Shown: one piece after another, positions 1 through 11,014 of the stretch
Position numbering within the stretch: the first letter of the stretch is position 1
How the letters are laid out: every line of letters starts with the position of its first letter
DNA from: Mesostigma viride
Taxonomy: Eukaryota; Streptophyta; Mesostigmatophyceae; Mesostigmatales; Mesostigmataceae
Direction: 5' to 3'
Length of the DNA stretch: 36,437 nucleotides
Assembly (NCBI GenBank): GCA_009746045.1
Contig: RPFO01000253.1
Span: 2,650,388 to 2,686,824, forward strand
The notes under the pieces: generated by a model
Told to the model about the DNA's origin: nothing
The model's input: the letters and a program-made list of their open reading frames with translations, nothing else
Databases searched by the model: none
Position numbers and translations under genes: made by a program

Positions 1-9
1 CCTGATAAA

Positions 10-643
10 TTAGTCGAGAGACAAGTGCAGCATGCGCCTCAGATGCCTGGGCAGCGCCGCGGTCTGCAGCGCCGTGAGCTGAGGTTGGAGCTTGTGGGCG
101 ACCTGGGCTTCCACATTGGAGACCCGGGCCTCCACCATGTTGAGTGTCGTGTTCAGCGAGGTCAATTCTCGGCCAACAGCCAGGTCACGTGCTCCTCCAG
201 CTGACTGCGCTCGGATGTCATCCTTGCAGAGGGAGGGAGCCGATGTGGCTGCCGGCTGCGCAGGCCGGGCTGGGTTGCGGAGCTTAGCAACGAGGTCGCG
301 TTCAGTTAGCTGGAAGAAGCTGAAAAGGATAGCGAGGCGATGGTTGAAATTTGCTGGCAGGGCGAGAAGCTCCTCCACGTTGTCGGCGGGGATGGGCCCA
401 TCGCCGGGATCACGTAGCTTGCGTTCCAGTGCTAAGTACAGTCTGGAGTATCTCGGCGCATTCTGCGTTGGTCAGTTTCAGCCAGCCGCGGAAAGAAAAG
501 CCAGTTGCGTAGTCTAGGTACATACTGACGCCATTTGTTCTTGTCGTAGCAGGGTTTTGGGGGGCTTGGGCTCTGGCGAGGGGTCCAACCAGAGATGTCC
601 ATAGATTGCGAGCGCTGAACAAAGTGACAAGAGTTGGAGTCAT
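10..643 (-). pseudogene. Decayed coding fragment with coiled coil, unknown family
   Basis: Two minus-strand open stretches look like one protein. The first runs from the ATG at 643 to about 410 and contains the phrase WLKLTNAECAEILQTVLS. The second runs from about 420 to 10 in a neighbouring frame and continues KLRDPGDGPIPADNVEELL. A one-base shift near 410-420 would join them. The second half ends in a heptad-like segment (ELTSLNTTLNMVEARVSNVE, about 3-40 residues before its end) that looks like a short coiled coil. There is no recognisable enzyme motif. A coiled-coil ORF next to LINE sequence suggests a retroelement ORF1 or gag-like relic, but that is inference. The fragment is divergent from, and opposite to, the LINE that begins near 900. 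Confidence 0.35.
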
Positions 644-921
644 CGGTTGGACGGTTTACGGTGTGCCGAGCTATGGATTCCAAAAATGCTCATAACTTTT
701 GATTGCGGGCATGAAATTTGGTCGGGTAAATTGCAACAGACTCGCCTTTGATGACGAACACGTTGATCTAATTTTTGGCAGCTATCGCCCCGGATTTCGC
801 AAGTTATCGCCAGCGCCCTGCCCATCAGATCTCGCTATTTTCTGCACATTATGGCGGCACCACGCACGTGATCAGTGCGCCTGCGCCCCCTGCCATCGTC
901 TAGGTGTTATTCAACGTAGAT

Positions 922-2139
922 ATGGAGGCCCCCGCATCGTCTTCAGCTCCTGTCGCCGAGTCTATTGATGCCCAGATTGCCGCAAACAAAATCGCCGATG
1001 ACAGCAATGTCGCCGCCGAGAACGCCGCTCACAAGCGGCCCAAGACTTCGGAAGCAACTCCGATAGAGGCTGAAACCTCCTTGCCGGCCTCCATTCCCTC
1101 ATCATTCTACGTGCCAGGCCAGCGTTTGAGCCTGGCAGACATCGCTACCTTACTCGCCTACAACGACGCCGCTTTGAAAAACGTGCTGAAGCTCCGCGAC
1201 GACAACGACGCCCCGATTCGCCACCCTAAGAGCGGCCAGGTTATGGAGGCTGCTTCGGATGAATGGCCTCATTGGGACAAGCACCAGCGTCGGCTTGCCT
1301 GTCTTATTTCGTGCTGGCAGCCCTGAACTTGTCGAGCTGCCGGCGACAGCCATCGCCAGGCCAGCACCCGCGACCGATGTTACCGTGCAGCTGCAGCACC
1401 TCGCACAGTCTTTTACGACCGTGCAGGGCGACATTAAGGTCCTGACGGAGGCGTCTGCAGCTGCGACAGCACAATTGCTGGAGCTGAAGAAAGCCCTGGC
1501 AGCCCCCGGCGGGCTGCCAGGGGGCCCCCCGCCAAAACTACCACGTTTGCCGACGTTACCGGCAAGCAGTTGACCACCATTGTTCAACAGGCGGCCAAGT
1601 CTGCAGCTACCGCTGCGGTCACCCAGAATGCAGTGCAGCAACGCCAACGCAATATGGTAATCAAAAGCTTCCAGAAAGGCGCGGCAGCACATGAGACAGC
1701 ACACTCACTTGCCGAGGAGCTGCGAGGCCCAGCGTTTCTGGGGAAACTGCAGCTCCAGAACCGCGTTAGCATTGAACGTGCCATTCGGCTGCCAGGCCCT
1801 CTGGGCCTGGTCGTCGTCACCATGGCCTCCATGCATGACAAACGCCTCGTGCTGGGAGCACGTCGTCTCCTCCAGCCTAACGACTTCAGCATCGACGAGG
1901 ACTACACGCCGGCTCAACTGAAGGCGAGGAGCGCGGTGTGGAACAGCCCCGACGTCCAGGCGGCTAGGAAGCAACAGGCACCGGGTAAGCGCGTTAAGAT
2001 GCGTCTGCTTCAGGATGGCTCCTTTGCAGCATTCTTTGATGGGAAACAGATTAAAGGTGTTCAGATTAATACCCCCGGAGCGGAGTCTCGTGAGGTGTCT
2101 AGCAGGACAGGTGCTGCCTCCGGTGGTGTCCGTAGGTAG
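922..2139 (+). pseudogene. LINE ORF1 protein (coiled coil plus RRM-like C-terminal region)
   Basis: ORF1 proteins of L1-type LINEs trimerise through a coiled coil and bind the element RNA through an RRM and a C-terminal domain. Here an ATG at 922 opens an Ala/Ser-rich N-terminus. The frame moves to +2 near 1250, where a coiled-coil-like segment appears (VTVQLQHLAQSFTTVQGD), and returns at a run of six C near 1525-1531 into ADVTGKQLTTIVQQAAKSA. The C-terminal half (1570-2139) has the RRM-like start NMVIKSFQKG and the family-typical stretch LLQPNDFSIDEDYTPAQLKA, followed by RSAVW. With the shifts repaired the length is about 400 residues, normal for ORF1. Two frameshifts, one at a homopolymer, break it. 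Confidence 0.8.
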
Positions 2140-2209
2140 ACAACCTTCCTCGTCGGCTCGCGGCTAACAGGCTTCGGGGACAGCCTCTAAACAGTCCCGT
2201 TCCACTACC

Positions 2210-5200
2210 ATGCCTCGACCTAACCGTCGGGTGAAAGCCATGGTGGTGCCAGTATTTTGGGCTACAACCTCATCTGTCAACTGTCAGATTCGTAAAACCC
2301 AACGTTTGCTAGATTACCTATGCCTCGGCGTTGTGCAATCAGCCCCAACCCCGAATACCCCGAGCAAGCGGGAGGCTCGCATCCTACGCTTGCAGGACAA
2401 AATAAATGCGATGAAAGGCACTATTTCCTCCGCTTCCCTCCCCCCCCCGTTCCACCCCCACCTCCACCCCCCGCCGCATCCACCCCCATCATCCATCGCC
2501 GTTCTCCCCAGGTGGGCCAGCAGGCATCCTTGGCCCTTGCCACCTTCAATGCACGCACATTACATACTAGCAGACGACGGCCATAGCTAATAATCGGGTA
2601 GAAGAGCTCGATCGTTGCCTTCTGCATAGCCCATCGTGTATCTATTCTAGGCGTTCAGGAACATCGCCGCAAGGTGCCACTTGGCATGGTGAGCACTGAC
2701 CGCCTGGCGGGTGGCTGGCGGTTTTACTTCGCTGGCAGCGGTACGCCAGGCCAAGGTGGTGTTGGTCTTTTGTGTTCGCCGCTGGCAGTTGCTAGCCTCA
2801 GCACGCTGAAGTTTCTCACCCCACGCCTTATGGTAGCACATTTCACCTCCGTCGAGGGGCGGTCTAAGCACCACCTCACGGTGGGGGTGGGCTACGCACC
2901 CCATAGTGGTCTACCTGAGTCGGAACGCCAGGAGTTCTTCGAGTCCTTGCATAGCCTTGAGGGGGTCACCCCGGCCCGCCACTTTTTGGTTATGCTGCTC
3001 GACGCCAATGCCACGCTCCCCGTGGGCACTGCTGGCAGTCGCTTTGCGCCTGCTGACACGGCTGCTAACGACAACACTCCCCTGTTTTCTGCCTTTTTGC
3101 GGGATAGCGGGATGGTTGCTGTCAACTGCCACTTCCAACGTCCCTCACAGGACTTGGTCACTTTTCCTGGCCCTAACGGCCGTCAGGCCTGTTTGGACTA
3201 CGTGGTGGTACGGCAGCCCAGGTGCACCTCGGTTCTGGACACCCGAGTGTTTGATCGACACGCCCACAGTGTGCTCTGACCACCGGTACGTTGGTGCGCG
3301 CGACCATGCATTCGGCTCCGGTTCCACGTCCCCGAGCGCCGCGCCCCAGTGGTCCGCCCTGACTGGTCTGCTCTAGGCCCGGTCCGGGGAGATCCTGAGG
3401 ACTGGACGGACGCCGAGCACGAGAAGAACCAGTGCCGACGGGAGTACCTGTCGGCCCTGGCCGGGCGCCCGGGCGGACGTCGACGAGCTGGACAAGGGTG
3501 CCCCCAACGCCGCCATTTTTGCGGGCTTTGCGGCCCGTGCCCCGTTGCTGGCGGCCCGGCACCTGCCGGCCCTGCCCCACCGCCGCCCCGGCCCGCTCTA
3601 CCGCCAGGACCCCAAGGTCTTGGCCGCCCGGCACCGCCTCAAGCGTAACCGGGACCCGCTGCAGAAACCAGTGCTCAAGGCCGCCCTCGTGGAGGCCTAC
3701 GAGCACGCTCAGGACGCGGAGGCGGCCCAGTGCATCGCGGATGCCAAGGCCTGCCAGGCTCGCAACCAGGGCAAGGACATGTGGTACCACCTCGACCGGC
3801 TCGGCGGCCGGCGGCAGCGCACCCCGGTGGAGCACACGGGGGACGGCACGGCGCCGGTCAGCCTTGACCGCTGGTTGGCCCACAATGTTTCCTTGACCGG
3901 TGGGGCTCGCGCCCCCCCCCCCGCCGCTTCACCCCGCGACGGCCGCCCGCCTCAGGGTTGCCGGACCCCCGCCGCCGCCAGCGCCCCCCTCCTCGGCCGC
4001 GGACTACCAAGTCCCCGCCTTGCAGGAGGGCTGCCTTGCCACTGACGACTTCGTCCACCCCTTCACTTTGAAGGAATTCGACGGCGCCCTTGCTCGCCTG
4101 CGGTACGATGCGGCGGTCGGTGCTGACCACCTTTCTGCTGAGCTGCTGAAGACCCCTGATCCGGCGGTTAGGGATCTTCTGCTGGCGTTCTGCAACCGTG
4201 TCCTGCTTTCTGACGAGCCTCCGCCTGCTGAGTCAGCAGACGGCCATCCGCGTCATGCTGTACAAGAAGGGCTCTGCTGCTGACCCCGGTAACTACCGGG
4301 GTGTCTGCCTCCAGAGCGCCGCGCTGAAGGTCTAGCTTCATGCGCATGATGCTGCACAGGCTCCGCGCCGCGCTGGACCCACTACCTGGAGTCTCAGATG
4401 GGTTTCCGTCGTGGTCGTAACACTGTCATGGCTGTGTTTGTCGCGCGCCGGTTGATGGAGGAGGTGCGTCGCCTTCCCCCTGACAGTTTGCCGCTGGTCT
4501 TCATTTTTGTTGACTATATCAAGGCCTTTGACACGGTCCTCTGGGAGGCTCTTTGGGCCATCCTAGCTCTGGATCGAGTGCCACCTGCGTTTATTGCTGC
4601 CATTCGCCTACTGTATGAGGGCTCACAGGCAGTAGTGCGGACTGCGGAAGGCACCACCCCACCATTCCCCCTTCACCACGGGGTGTGGCAAGTTTGTGTC
4701 CTGTCCCCATACCTGTTCATTATCAGTGTCGGGGATCACGTCATGCGCCGGGCACGTGCGCGCTTTACTGCTCTTAAGGGTTTCTAGCCAGGCTTGGACA
4801 TCCTTATAACGAGAAAGAGCACGGCGGGGTTGAACCTGGCTACCACCTGGCCGACCTGATTTATGCGGATGACACCACCCTCATCGCGCGCCCCGAGCAC
4901 ATTCAGACCTGGCTGGACTGTCTGGGCCTGGAGGCGCGGGCGGTGGGGTTGGAGATTAGTGTCAAAACTGAGGCCGGATGGTGATTGGGGCCTCCAGTAT
5001 ACACCATGCACCGCTGCCGCGCCTGCTCGACGGGACGACGCGGTCCCGTTCCGCGACCGCTTCAAACTGTTAGGGAGCTGGCTCCCTGACACCGCCGACG
5101 ATGTGGACACCCGCATTGCCCCTGGCCTGGGCTAGGCTCCGTTCGCTCAACACCTACTGGCGCTCCAAGGGCCTGGGCGAGCACCGCAAGCGCATGCTCT

Positions 5201-5760
5201 TCAAGGTCCTCGTCCTCACGGTGCTCACGTATGGCGCCGAGGCGTGGACACTCACACCCACACTGCATGGCATCTAGTAGGCTAGACGGCACAGTTTACA
5301 GGAATCATGCTCCGACAGGTCCTGAACGTAGGGTTTTCCAACTTAATTAGCGCCCGTCATCAGAGTCTTTGTATCAGGGCATGCCTCGTATTTCGGACGA
5401 GATTAGACAGCGTAGGATAGCATTTGTAGGACACATTGCTCGCACCAGCCAGGTCGACACCGCCCTTGGTCTGGCAGGCCCCCAGCGGCTTGGCCAGCCA
5501 GGGCGGCACATTCTGACCTGCATGGCCTGGCCCCAAGGGCATTCCCAAAAGGGTAGGGAAACATGTCACGAACTACGTCCAGATGTTGCTGGATGACCTA
5601 CCATGGTCCCAGCCCAGTTTGAATACCGCATCCACTCTCTCTCCCTTCTTTTGGACTGCCATGCAGAACAAGACGCGGTGGCAGAAGATTGTCAAGGCTC
5701 ACACGCCCGACCCTGTGGGCAAGCCACCTCCCCCCAAGAGGAGGAGGCGTTTTGATGAGT
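2210..5760 (+). pseudogene. LINE ORF2: APE-type endonuclease and reverse transcriptase
   Basis: ORF2 nicks target DNA and primes reverse transcription there. The endonuclease starts near 2512 (SLALATFNARTLHTS), continues after a shift (ILGVQEHRRK near 2645-2675, the expected catalytic Glu motif), then GYAPHSG, LLDANA (for GDFNA), ACLDYVVV and SDHR near 3280. A linker (3545-4020) is rich in Ala and Arg. Reverse transcriptase signatures are MGFRRGRNT at 4398, FVDYIKAFDTV near 4507-4540 (block A Asp), VLSPYLF near 4698-4719, and YADD at 4862-4873. A C-terminal region follows: FKLLGSWLPD, LTYGAEAWTLT near 5221-5255, RQRRIAFVGHIART near 5407-5446, and a basic tail PPPKRRRR ending at a TAG near 5760. 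The frame is broken many times, including at a poly-C run near 2438-2450. Confidence 0.85.
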
Positions 5761-5857
5761 AGGGTAGTTCAGATTTTTCTAGACTAGCTAGATTAGCGTT
5801 AGGTTAGTCCGATTACGCGGCTCTCCCCACTCCACCACCCATCAAGGAATATGTGCT

Positions 5858-5882
5858 ACATGATCTCCCAACGGAGGCATGT
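5858..5882 (+). other. Conserved LINE 3' hairpin
   Basis: The 25-nt hairpin has a 5-bp outer stem (ACATG with CATGT), a single bulged A, a 5-bp inner stem (TCTCC with GGAGG, one U-G pair), and the loop CAAC. It sits immediately before the TAATTTAATTT tail. The same layout recurs at 31135-31159 (minus strand) and 30980-31004 (plus strand) with paired changes, and in a slightly longer form at 10988-11014 (minus strand). In several LINE groups the reverse transcriptase recognises such a 3' stem-loop. That this one does so is inference. Confidence 0.75.
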
Positions 5883-5914
5883 TATAATTTAATTTGATTT
5901 AATTTAAAGTGACA

Positions 5915-6650
5915 AGACAAGCCAACTCTGCACTGGAACAGCTTGCATGAGACCAATAATTCCTGTGGTGCATTCATGACTGATGACAGGTTTACTGCAA
6001 CCTGGACTGTCCACATTGCACGGAACAATGTGACACTAGCTACCCGGCTAGCTGACACTAGGACATGCCCACACTGCACTGAGCAGGGGAGCCAAGTTCC
6101 TAGCCGTGAGTCAGATACAGGTTTGCTGCAAGTTACCTGTACCGGGCTGCACATTTAGTGTATATCCCGGTACGAGTACGGTCAAATACGATACGGTGAG
6201 GGTCTGCAGTAAGTACGCAGTAAATACGCAGTAAATACGGTAAACACGAAAAAGAGCCCATTTTGTGTAGTTTTGTAGGGAATTCCATCGTCCTTGCTAT
6301 ATCTGTGTCATTTCTACTCATGCATGCATACCATCACCTGCACCCATTTTGCTCACTGGCAGCTAGGGCAGCTAAATGCTCCTCGCGCAGTACGATGAGA
6401 ACACCCTTGTGCTCTAGTCCACCTTATATAGTGGCTTATTCATCTCTGTAGTATGTGTGTGCACGTGCATGTGTACATGTTTGTGTGTATATTATGCACA
6501 TGCAACATGGATGGCACATTTTGCATAGCAGGCACAGCATTATAATTAACCATACATGACACATGTCTGTTGTCACCTACACAAATTGCCTTGAAAATTT
6601 GGTTGGAATTCATAGATTGAGACGCGGCCCCATTGGGGAGCCATGGAGCA
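5915..6650. other. No gene seen; AT-richer spacer with short repeats
   Basis: There is no convincing coding region. Positions 6160-6246 carry repeated units resembling GTAAATACGCA, which also occur in inverted orientation near 9890-9925. Around 6450-6500 there is a GT/CA-rich stretch of low complexity. Confidence 0.5.
6160..6246. repeat. Degenerate tandem repeat, unit near GTAAATACGCA
   Basis: The segment reads through TATCCCGGTACG and then several short units built on AAATACG (TCAAATACG, GTAAGTACGCA, GTAAATACGCA, GTAAATACGG). The reverse complement of 9885-9935 has the same order: TATCCCGGTACG followed by AAAATACGG units. The two are therefore inverted copies of one dispersed repeat. No coding function is visible. 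Confidence 0.55.
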
Positions 6651-6651
6651 T

Positions 6652-7482
6652 TTAACCTAACTAAAACCCAGCCTCTTGGGGCGAGGACGAATCACTAGGC
6701 TCGGAACACCCGCAGATATGAATATGAATATGAGCGTTTCTATGCGCAAATATGGATATGAACATGGGCGCATGAGCGCCGATATGAATATGAATCGGTT
6801 GCCAAAGCGGGACGAAATATTCCGGAAATAATCCGCCTCCGAGTGGATTCGAACCTGCGCCCCGAAGGGGTCCAGGTCTTAGTTATGTTAATATTGTGCG
6901 GAAACCTTTTGCCACTCGGCTTCTAAGATTCCGCACAATATTACCAGCGATAACCACTCGCTGGTACACTCAAGTTCAAGCCGTCGGCAAACGGCTTTCG
7001 GATCGAGTGGCAAAAGGTTTCCGCACAATATGAACCTAACTAAGACCTGGACCCCTTCGGGGCGCAGGTTCGAAACTTCGAATCCACTCGGAGGCGGATT
7101 ATTTCCGGAATATTTCGTCCCGATTTGGCACCCGATTCACATTCATATCGATCGGCGCTCATGCGCCCATATTCATATCCATATTTGCGCATAGAAGCGC
7201 TCATATTCATATTCATATCTGCGGGTGTTCCGAGCCTAGTGATTCGTCCTCGCCCCAACAAGAGGCTAGGTTTTAGTTAGGTTAATATTGTGCGGAAACC
7301 TTTTGCCACTCGGCTTCTAAGGTTCCGCACAATATTACCAGCGATAACCACTCGCTGGTACACTCAAGTTCATGCATGCCGGCATGAACTTGAGTGTACC
7401 AGCGAGTGGTTATCGCTGGTAATATTGTGCGGAACCTTAGAAGCCGAGTGGCAAAAGGTTTCCGCATAGTATTAACCTAACT
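6652..7482. mobile_element. Foldback array, family 1 (palindromic hairpins plus tRNA-like units)
   Basis: There are four parts in order. A tRNA-like module reads on the minus strand at 6652-6890. A partly deleted hairpin follows at 6889-7031. The same module is inverted at 7033-7283. A near-perfect palindrome spans 7284-7474. The modules begin and end with AACCTAACTAA and TTAGTTAGGTT. Each contains a Pol III B-box-like T-arm (GCAGGTTCGAA... at about 7075, and its reverse at about 6845-6855) and a GATATGAATATG-type microsatellite. The hairpin arms begin AATATTGTGCGGAAACC. The plan is the same as in the family at 18180-30646, but the sequence is diverged. There is no coding capacity. Foldback or SINE-derived non-autonomous element is the best label. 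Confidence 0.7.
7284..7474. repeat. Long palindrome, arms about 92 bp
   Basis: The left arm (7284-7375) and right arm (7382-7474) are inverted copies with only a few mismatches at the outer ends and a spacer of about 6 nt around GCATGCCGGC. Each arm contains a smaller nested inverted repeat (TTGTGCGGAA with TTCCGCACAA). A transcript would fold into one long hairpin. Confidence 0.85.
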
Positions 7483-7710
7483 CCTTCTTCCCCGTAGCAT
7501 TTCAGCCAAGGTAGGCCGACGCAGTGCAAGGCCGGCATCGTCGACAACCATAGGCGCGCTCGCAGAGCCGGACCGGCCTGATGCAGAACCCCTCCTCCTT
7601 CTCGGCCTGGGCCATGGTTGGGTCCGGCCATCTCGTCCGCCATGCGCTTCTTTCTCTCCTTAACCCATAGTCCGGAAATAGTGCGATACATCGCACTGAC
7701 TTTGACTCCC

Positions 7711-7748
7711 GGTGGCGCGGCGCTCAACTCCCGGAGCGCCGCGCCACC
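7711..7748. other. GC-rich hairpin, perfect 15-bp arms
   Basis: The arms GGTGGCGCGGCGCTC (7711-7725) and GAGCGCCGCGCCACC (7734-7748) are exact inverted copies around an 8-nt loop. ACTCCCGG occurs both just before the left arm and across the loop. The site lies in gene-poor DNA and no function can be assigned. Confidence 0.7.
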
Positions 7749-8097
7749 TGTGACGGATGTCAGTGGTCCGGTGGGTCTGGGAACACTTAAGGACGAAGGT
7801 GATGCATAGGTTTGGGGGTAATGTTCGCCATAGCCTGGTAAATACAACGTGTATTGAGACAGTATCACGTGACTTTGGCGGGAAATTTTCACTCTCGCGC
7901 GCGTAACGAGATATGGCTGCTAGCGTGCCGTTATCAAGGAAATTTTGCGTCTCGCGGCTTGTAATGGTTCAGAATGTTGCTCGATCAGAATGATGATGCG
8001 TGATTTTCGTAGGTCAGGGGTGGCCAGATGTATATATAGCTTAAGGAGAACTTTTGCGGATGACCGTAGGTGTCAGTTGGCGATGCCCTAGGATCCG

Positions 8098-8175
8098 GAG
8101 ACGTCCGTCCTATAGTCAGCAAATTAAATTGGTGCGAGAGGTCCCCAGTTCGATTCCGGCCTGGATTCATTTGCA
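8098..8175 (+). repeat. tRNA-like SINE fragment
   Basis: GAGAGGTCCCCAGTTCGATTCC (split here as 8137-8145 and a B-box at 8147-8157) matches the variable loop and T-arm of a tRNA. Upstream TATAGTCAGC is a poor A-box candidate. On the other strand this stretch translates to the NRTGDLS-type peptide often seen as a by-product of tRNA-derived SINEs. The boundaries are not defined, and there is no full cloverleaf. Confidence 0.5.
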
Positions 8176-8329
8176 GATCGCGTTTTTCCGCGTTTTCCGC
8201 GGACCGGCACTGAACGCAAATGGTTTTCACCTTTGCGGCGTGCCAAATCAGAGTATAGCATTGGTAAAATACAGGTAGGAAATTACTACTTTCTTGGTCT
8301 TCAGTACCAGATGAGTAATGGCATGCCAT

Positions 8330-9820
8330 ATTTCAATTTTCTTCTTATGGCCCGGCAGTCTGCGCCAGCCCGAGGACCCAGTTTTGGTACGGGACATCCG
8401 CAACAGCGTCCCAGTGAATTCGGATGCGTTTACATATAGGTCATCTTTGCACAGAACAGATGTCAACCTGGTAATTATCATGTCGGATGCATTCACTATG
8501 CGGCTATGGCGGCCTATGCCTGGAAAGCGTTAGCCAGTGTGAGATATGAGGGTCCCGGCCAGCAGAACCCGGAAAGGTCGTGATCAAGCCAGGTACGGCA
8601 ACGTGTTTACATGTCGTTTGCACGGGAATCTGTCGTTTTATACATCGATTTTACACGAGTGTATCAGTGCCTCTTGCAGCAGGTTTCCATGCCTGCTGTA
8701 TGAGTGCTATTAGCCCCAAATCTGCTCAGTTTGTGGTGTTTCTTTGGAGGATGCCATTCCGTTAGTGCTGGTTTAGTTAGCACTTCTTTGTTTCCCAGCA
8801 CATTTTACAGTCCTATGTGGCTGTATACAATGCATAAGTGTGTGGCATTTCATGGATGGCTGCTTACGCGCGCGTAACCCACACACGTAATAAGTGAGCG
8901 CATTATATAGGTCAGATGGGCTATCCGTGCGGTCTGACCCAAGGAAAGCATGGTGGGACTATCCGATGAAATTGTCCAATGTTAATATTGAGGTTCCTGA
9001 CCCTCCCAGTAGATGTTATTATCTAAGGGGATTTTGCTTACCTGAAAATGATCGTCTTTTGTCCAACTTTGGCAGTAAATATCTTGCAAAGCACTGAATG
9101 GACTCCTGGCACCTTGGTTGGGGGTATTTAGAGTTGTGGCCTATGAGTTATGATTTTTTCCATTTTCAGGGGTCCAAAAATGCCAAAAACCCATTCCCGG
9201 ACTATGGGTTAATTATCCCGGAGAGCCCCTACCAACTCCGCCTGAACCTCGTCAGGCGCTTTCCCGCACTGTCAGTCTTCTTGGTACGGGCCTCGCCCTC
9301 CAGGGTTCAGGCATGTCGTCACCAATCAGGTGACCGACTACGCGAGAAATGTGAGATGCAAACCCCTTGTTGCAACAGTTGCACTTCACATGGCATCTGG
9401 ATTCCTCCTTGTTTTTCCCTCATCTTCTGCACGTCAGTTCCATCCCGGATGCCTACCCCCTGCGTTTGCCTAATATTCCACAACCTCCCCGTCAGAGTCA
9501 AAATCGTCCAACTCATCGTCTGCCATAGCTGTTTGCTAGTGGCTGTCAAAACCAAACGAGAGAGCTTAGGCCTCAGAGCTAAGAATTAAGTTACGAAACT
9601 AGAAACGTAGGCTGGCCTGAAAAATAATGCATTCGTATAATAAACGTTGCCGACTGGCGACTGCCAACTATTGCCATTTTCCTTAGCTTACCAGTTACCC
9701 TTGCATGGTCACTGTCACAATCTAGGCTCGTTGCTATATGTGAGCACCACGTGGCTCCACGTCACCATATTTTTTACTGCTTGCAACGTTGCGCCGCGCA
9801 CGCCGCGCCTTTCCATATAC
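8330..9820. other. No gene seen
   Basis: Open frames here are short, lack motifs and have no splice-site logic. A 16-base string (CCGGACTATGGGTTAA near 9199-9215) also occurs inverted near 7662-7677, hinting at a dispersed repeat. I cannot support any gene. Confidence 0.4.
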
Positions 9821-9884
9821 CTTGGGCAAAATTTGGCCAAGGCAGGCAAGTTTCGGACCGAAAGTACGGGTACGGCGCCCACTT

Positions 9885-9935
9885 CACGTATCCCGTATTT
9901 TCGCCGTATTTTCTCCGTATTTTCGCGTACCGGGA
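9885..9935. repeat. Short tandem repeat, unit near CCGTATTTTCG
   Basis: Three or four units of CCGTATTTTC(G/T) lie next to CGTACCGGGATAC. The array is an inverted relative of 6160-6246. Confidence 0.55.
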
Positions 9936-10526
9936 TACACTACGTACATTGCACTGAACAGACCTGAAGTGGCCGCGTTTCTATATAGGTGGAGGAAAAC
10001 AGGCCAACAGCCAACTGGGGAAGGCCGCTGATATAATTGCCGGCAGCACTGCGACGTTTCGTTTGCCTGCCTGCATACTCGGCGTGGAGCATTGATCAGC
10101 TAGTGGCACCCGCGGTGTGCCGCTTGGGACTGCAGCTTGGCGTGGAAGCTCTGGGTAATTAAGCGGCTGCGTACGTTCCCATGCAGAGTGTGTAGAAGCC
10201 TGCGACTGGGAAATTACGTTGGTATCCGCCATGACGAGAAAGTAACGGAAACTGGGAACACATGCTTGCACCCTGGTATCGGGACAAACACACGTGCTTG
10301 CCCTGGTATCCGGCCAAAAGTAGTACGGTTGGAATCTGCAGAATGTACGTGGCGAAGCGGTATTTTGCAGGGCTTCCGAGAAGATTTTTTGCGTATAGTA
10401 ATTGTGTCCGCGGAATCCTTGTTGCCACATCTTGCTTGATTAGCCTCATTATATCCCTGGCAGCAATTGATGATCTCTTTGCCTCTTTGTTTCTTCTAAT
10501 TCTTCCTTCCCCCCCTTCCCCCCCCC

Positions 10527-10532
<6 letters not shown>

Positions 10533-10570
<38 letters not shown>
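10533..10570. repeat. (AC)n microsatellite preceded by poly-C
   Basis: About 19 AC units follow a C-rich tract (10508-10531). This is simple sequence with no gene around it: the DNA from about 10040 to 10740 has no supportable coding region. Confidence 0.95.
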
Positions 10571-10573
<3 letters not shown>

Positions 10574-10741
10574 TCTTCTTTATTACTACTATGATCTAAA
10601 CCGTTAACCTTTTATTTTTACATGTAACTTCGATCAAGTTAACATAATTTTCCTAAACATCCATGCTCTCTCTTTTCATCCACCATAGAATATAGATAGA
10701 ATACTTTCGTGTAATCATTTTCTAATGAGATTAGCATAGTA

Positions 10742-10969
10742 CTCCTTGGCATTAATTAATTAATTAATTAATTAATTAATAGACACGTGAGTGCGTCACG
10801 TGAGCATAAGTCCTCAGTGGGAGGGGAACATGGGATGGAATGGATGGTGTAAGCTATCTAGGTCCTAGTTACAGCTGGGGTGTGGGCACCGCGGCTCGAA
10901 TCGCTATGAATGCCATACGCGGTCACACGCGGAGCCCCCACAGACTTGGGGTGGTCTCCTTGGCATTAA
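10742..10969 (-). mobile_element. SINE-like or 5'-truncated retroposon with 14-bp target duplication
   Basis: CTCCTTGGCATTAA occurs at 10742-10755 and again at 10956-10969. Between them, read on the minus strand, is a body of about 170 nt, a hairpin and an ATTA tail. The body holds a B-box-like GATTCGAGCC (plus coordinates 10893-10902) and the string CTAGATAGCTTA, which is also present in the 3' UTR of the LINE copy at 31111-31393. The hairpin is CACGTGA, 5 nt, TCACGTG (10784-10802), and the tail is TTAA-rich (10752-10780). A tail plus long direct flanking repeats is the signature of target-primed reverse transcription. No clear A-box is seen, so SINE is likely rather than certain. Confidence 0.65.
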
Positions 10970-11014
10970 CTAATTAATTAATCAAGAACATGTAGCTCCG
11001 TGGGGAGCATATGT
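10965..11014 (-). repeat. Older retroposon 3' end: hairpin plus TTAA tail
   Basis: Read on the minus strand, this has the hairpin stem GCTCC / GGAGC with loop CCAC (10988-11014), then a TTAATTAATTAG tail. The SINE-like element at 10742-10955 has inserted at the end of this tail. The hairpin matches the layout of those at 5858, 30980 and 31135, with two extra bases on one side. Confidence 0.6.

Larger units (their letters stand above)
900..5913 (+). mobile_element. Near full-length non-LTR retrotransposon (LINE), frameshifted
   Basis: The order is ORF1 (922-2139), a short spacer, ORF2 with APE-like endonuclease then reverse transcriptase (2210-5760), and a 3' UTR ending in a 25-nt hairpin (5858-5882) and a TTTAAT-rich tail to about 5913. 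A second truncated copy of its reverse-transcriptase region lies at 32580-33497, and a 5'-truncated copy of its 3' end lies at 31111-31393 on the minus strand, which fixes the 3' boundary. The 5' boundary is not defined by any repeat and is placed just before ORF1. No target-site duplication was found. The ORF order and RRM-like ORF1 resemble L1-type elements. Many frame breaks make this copy inactive as written. Confidence 0.85.
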
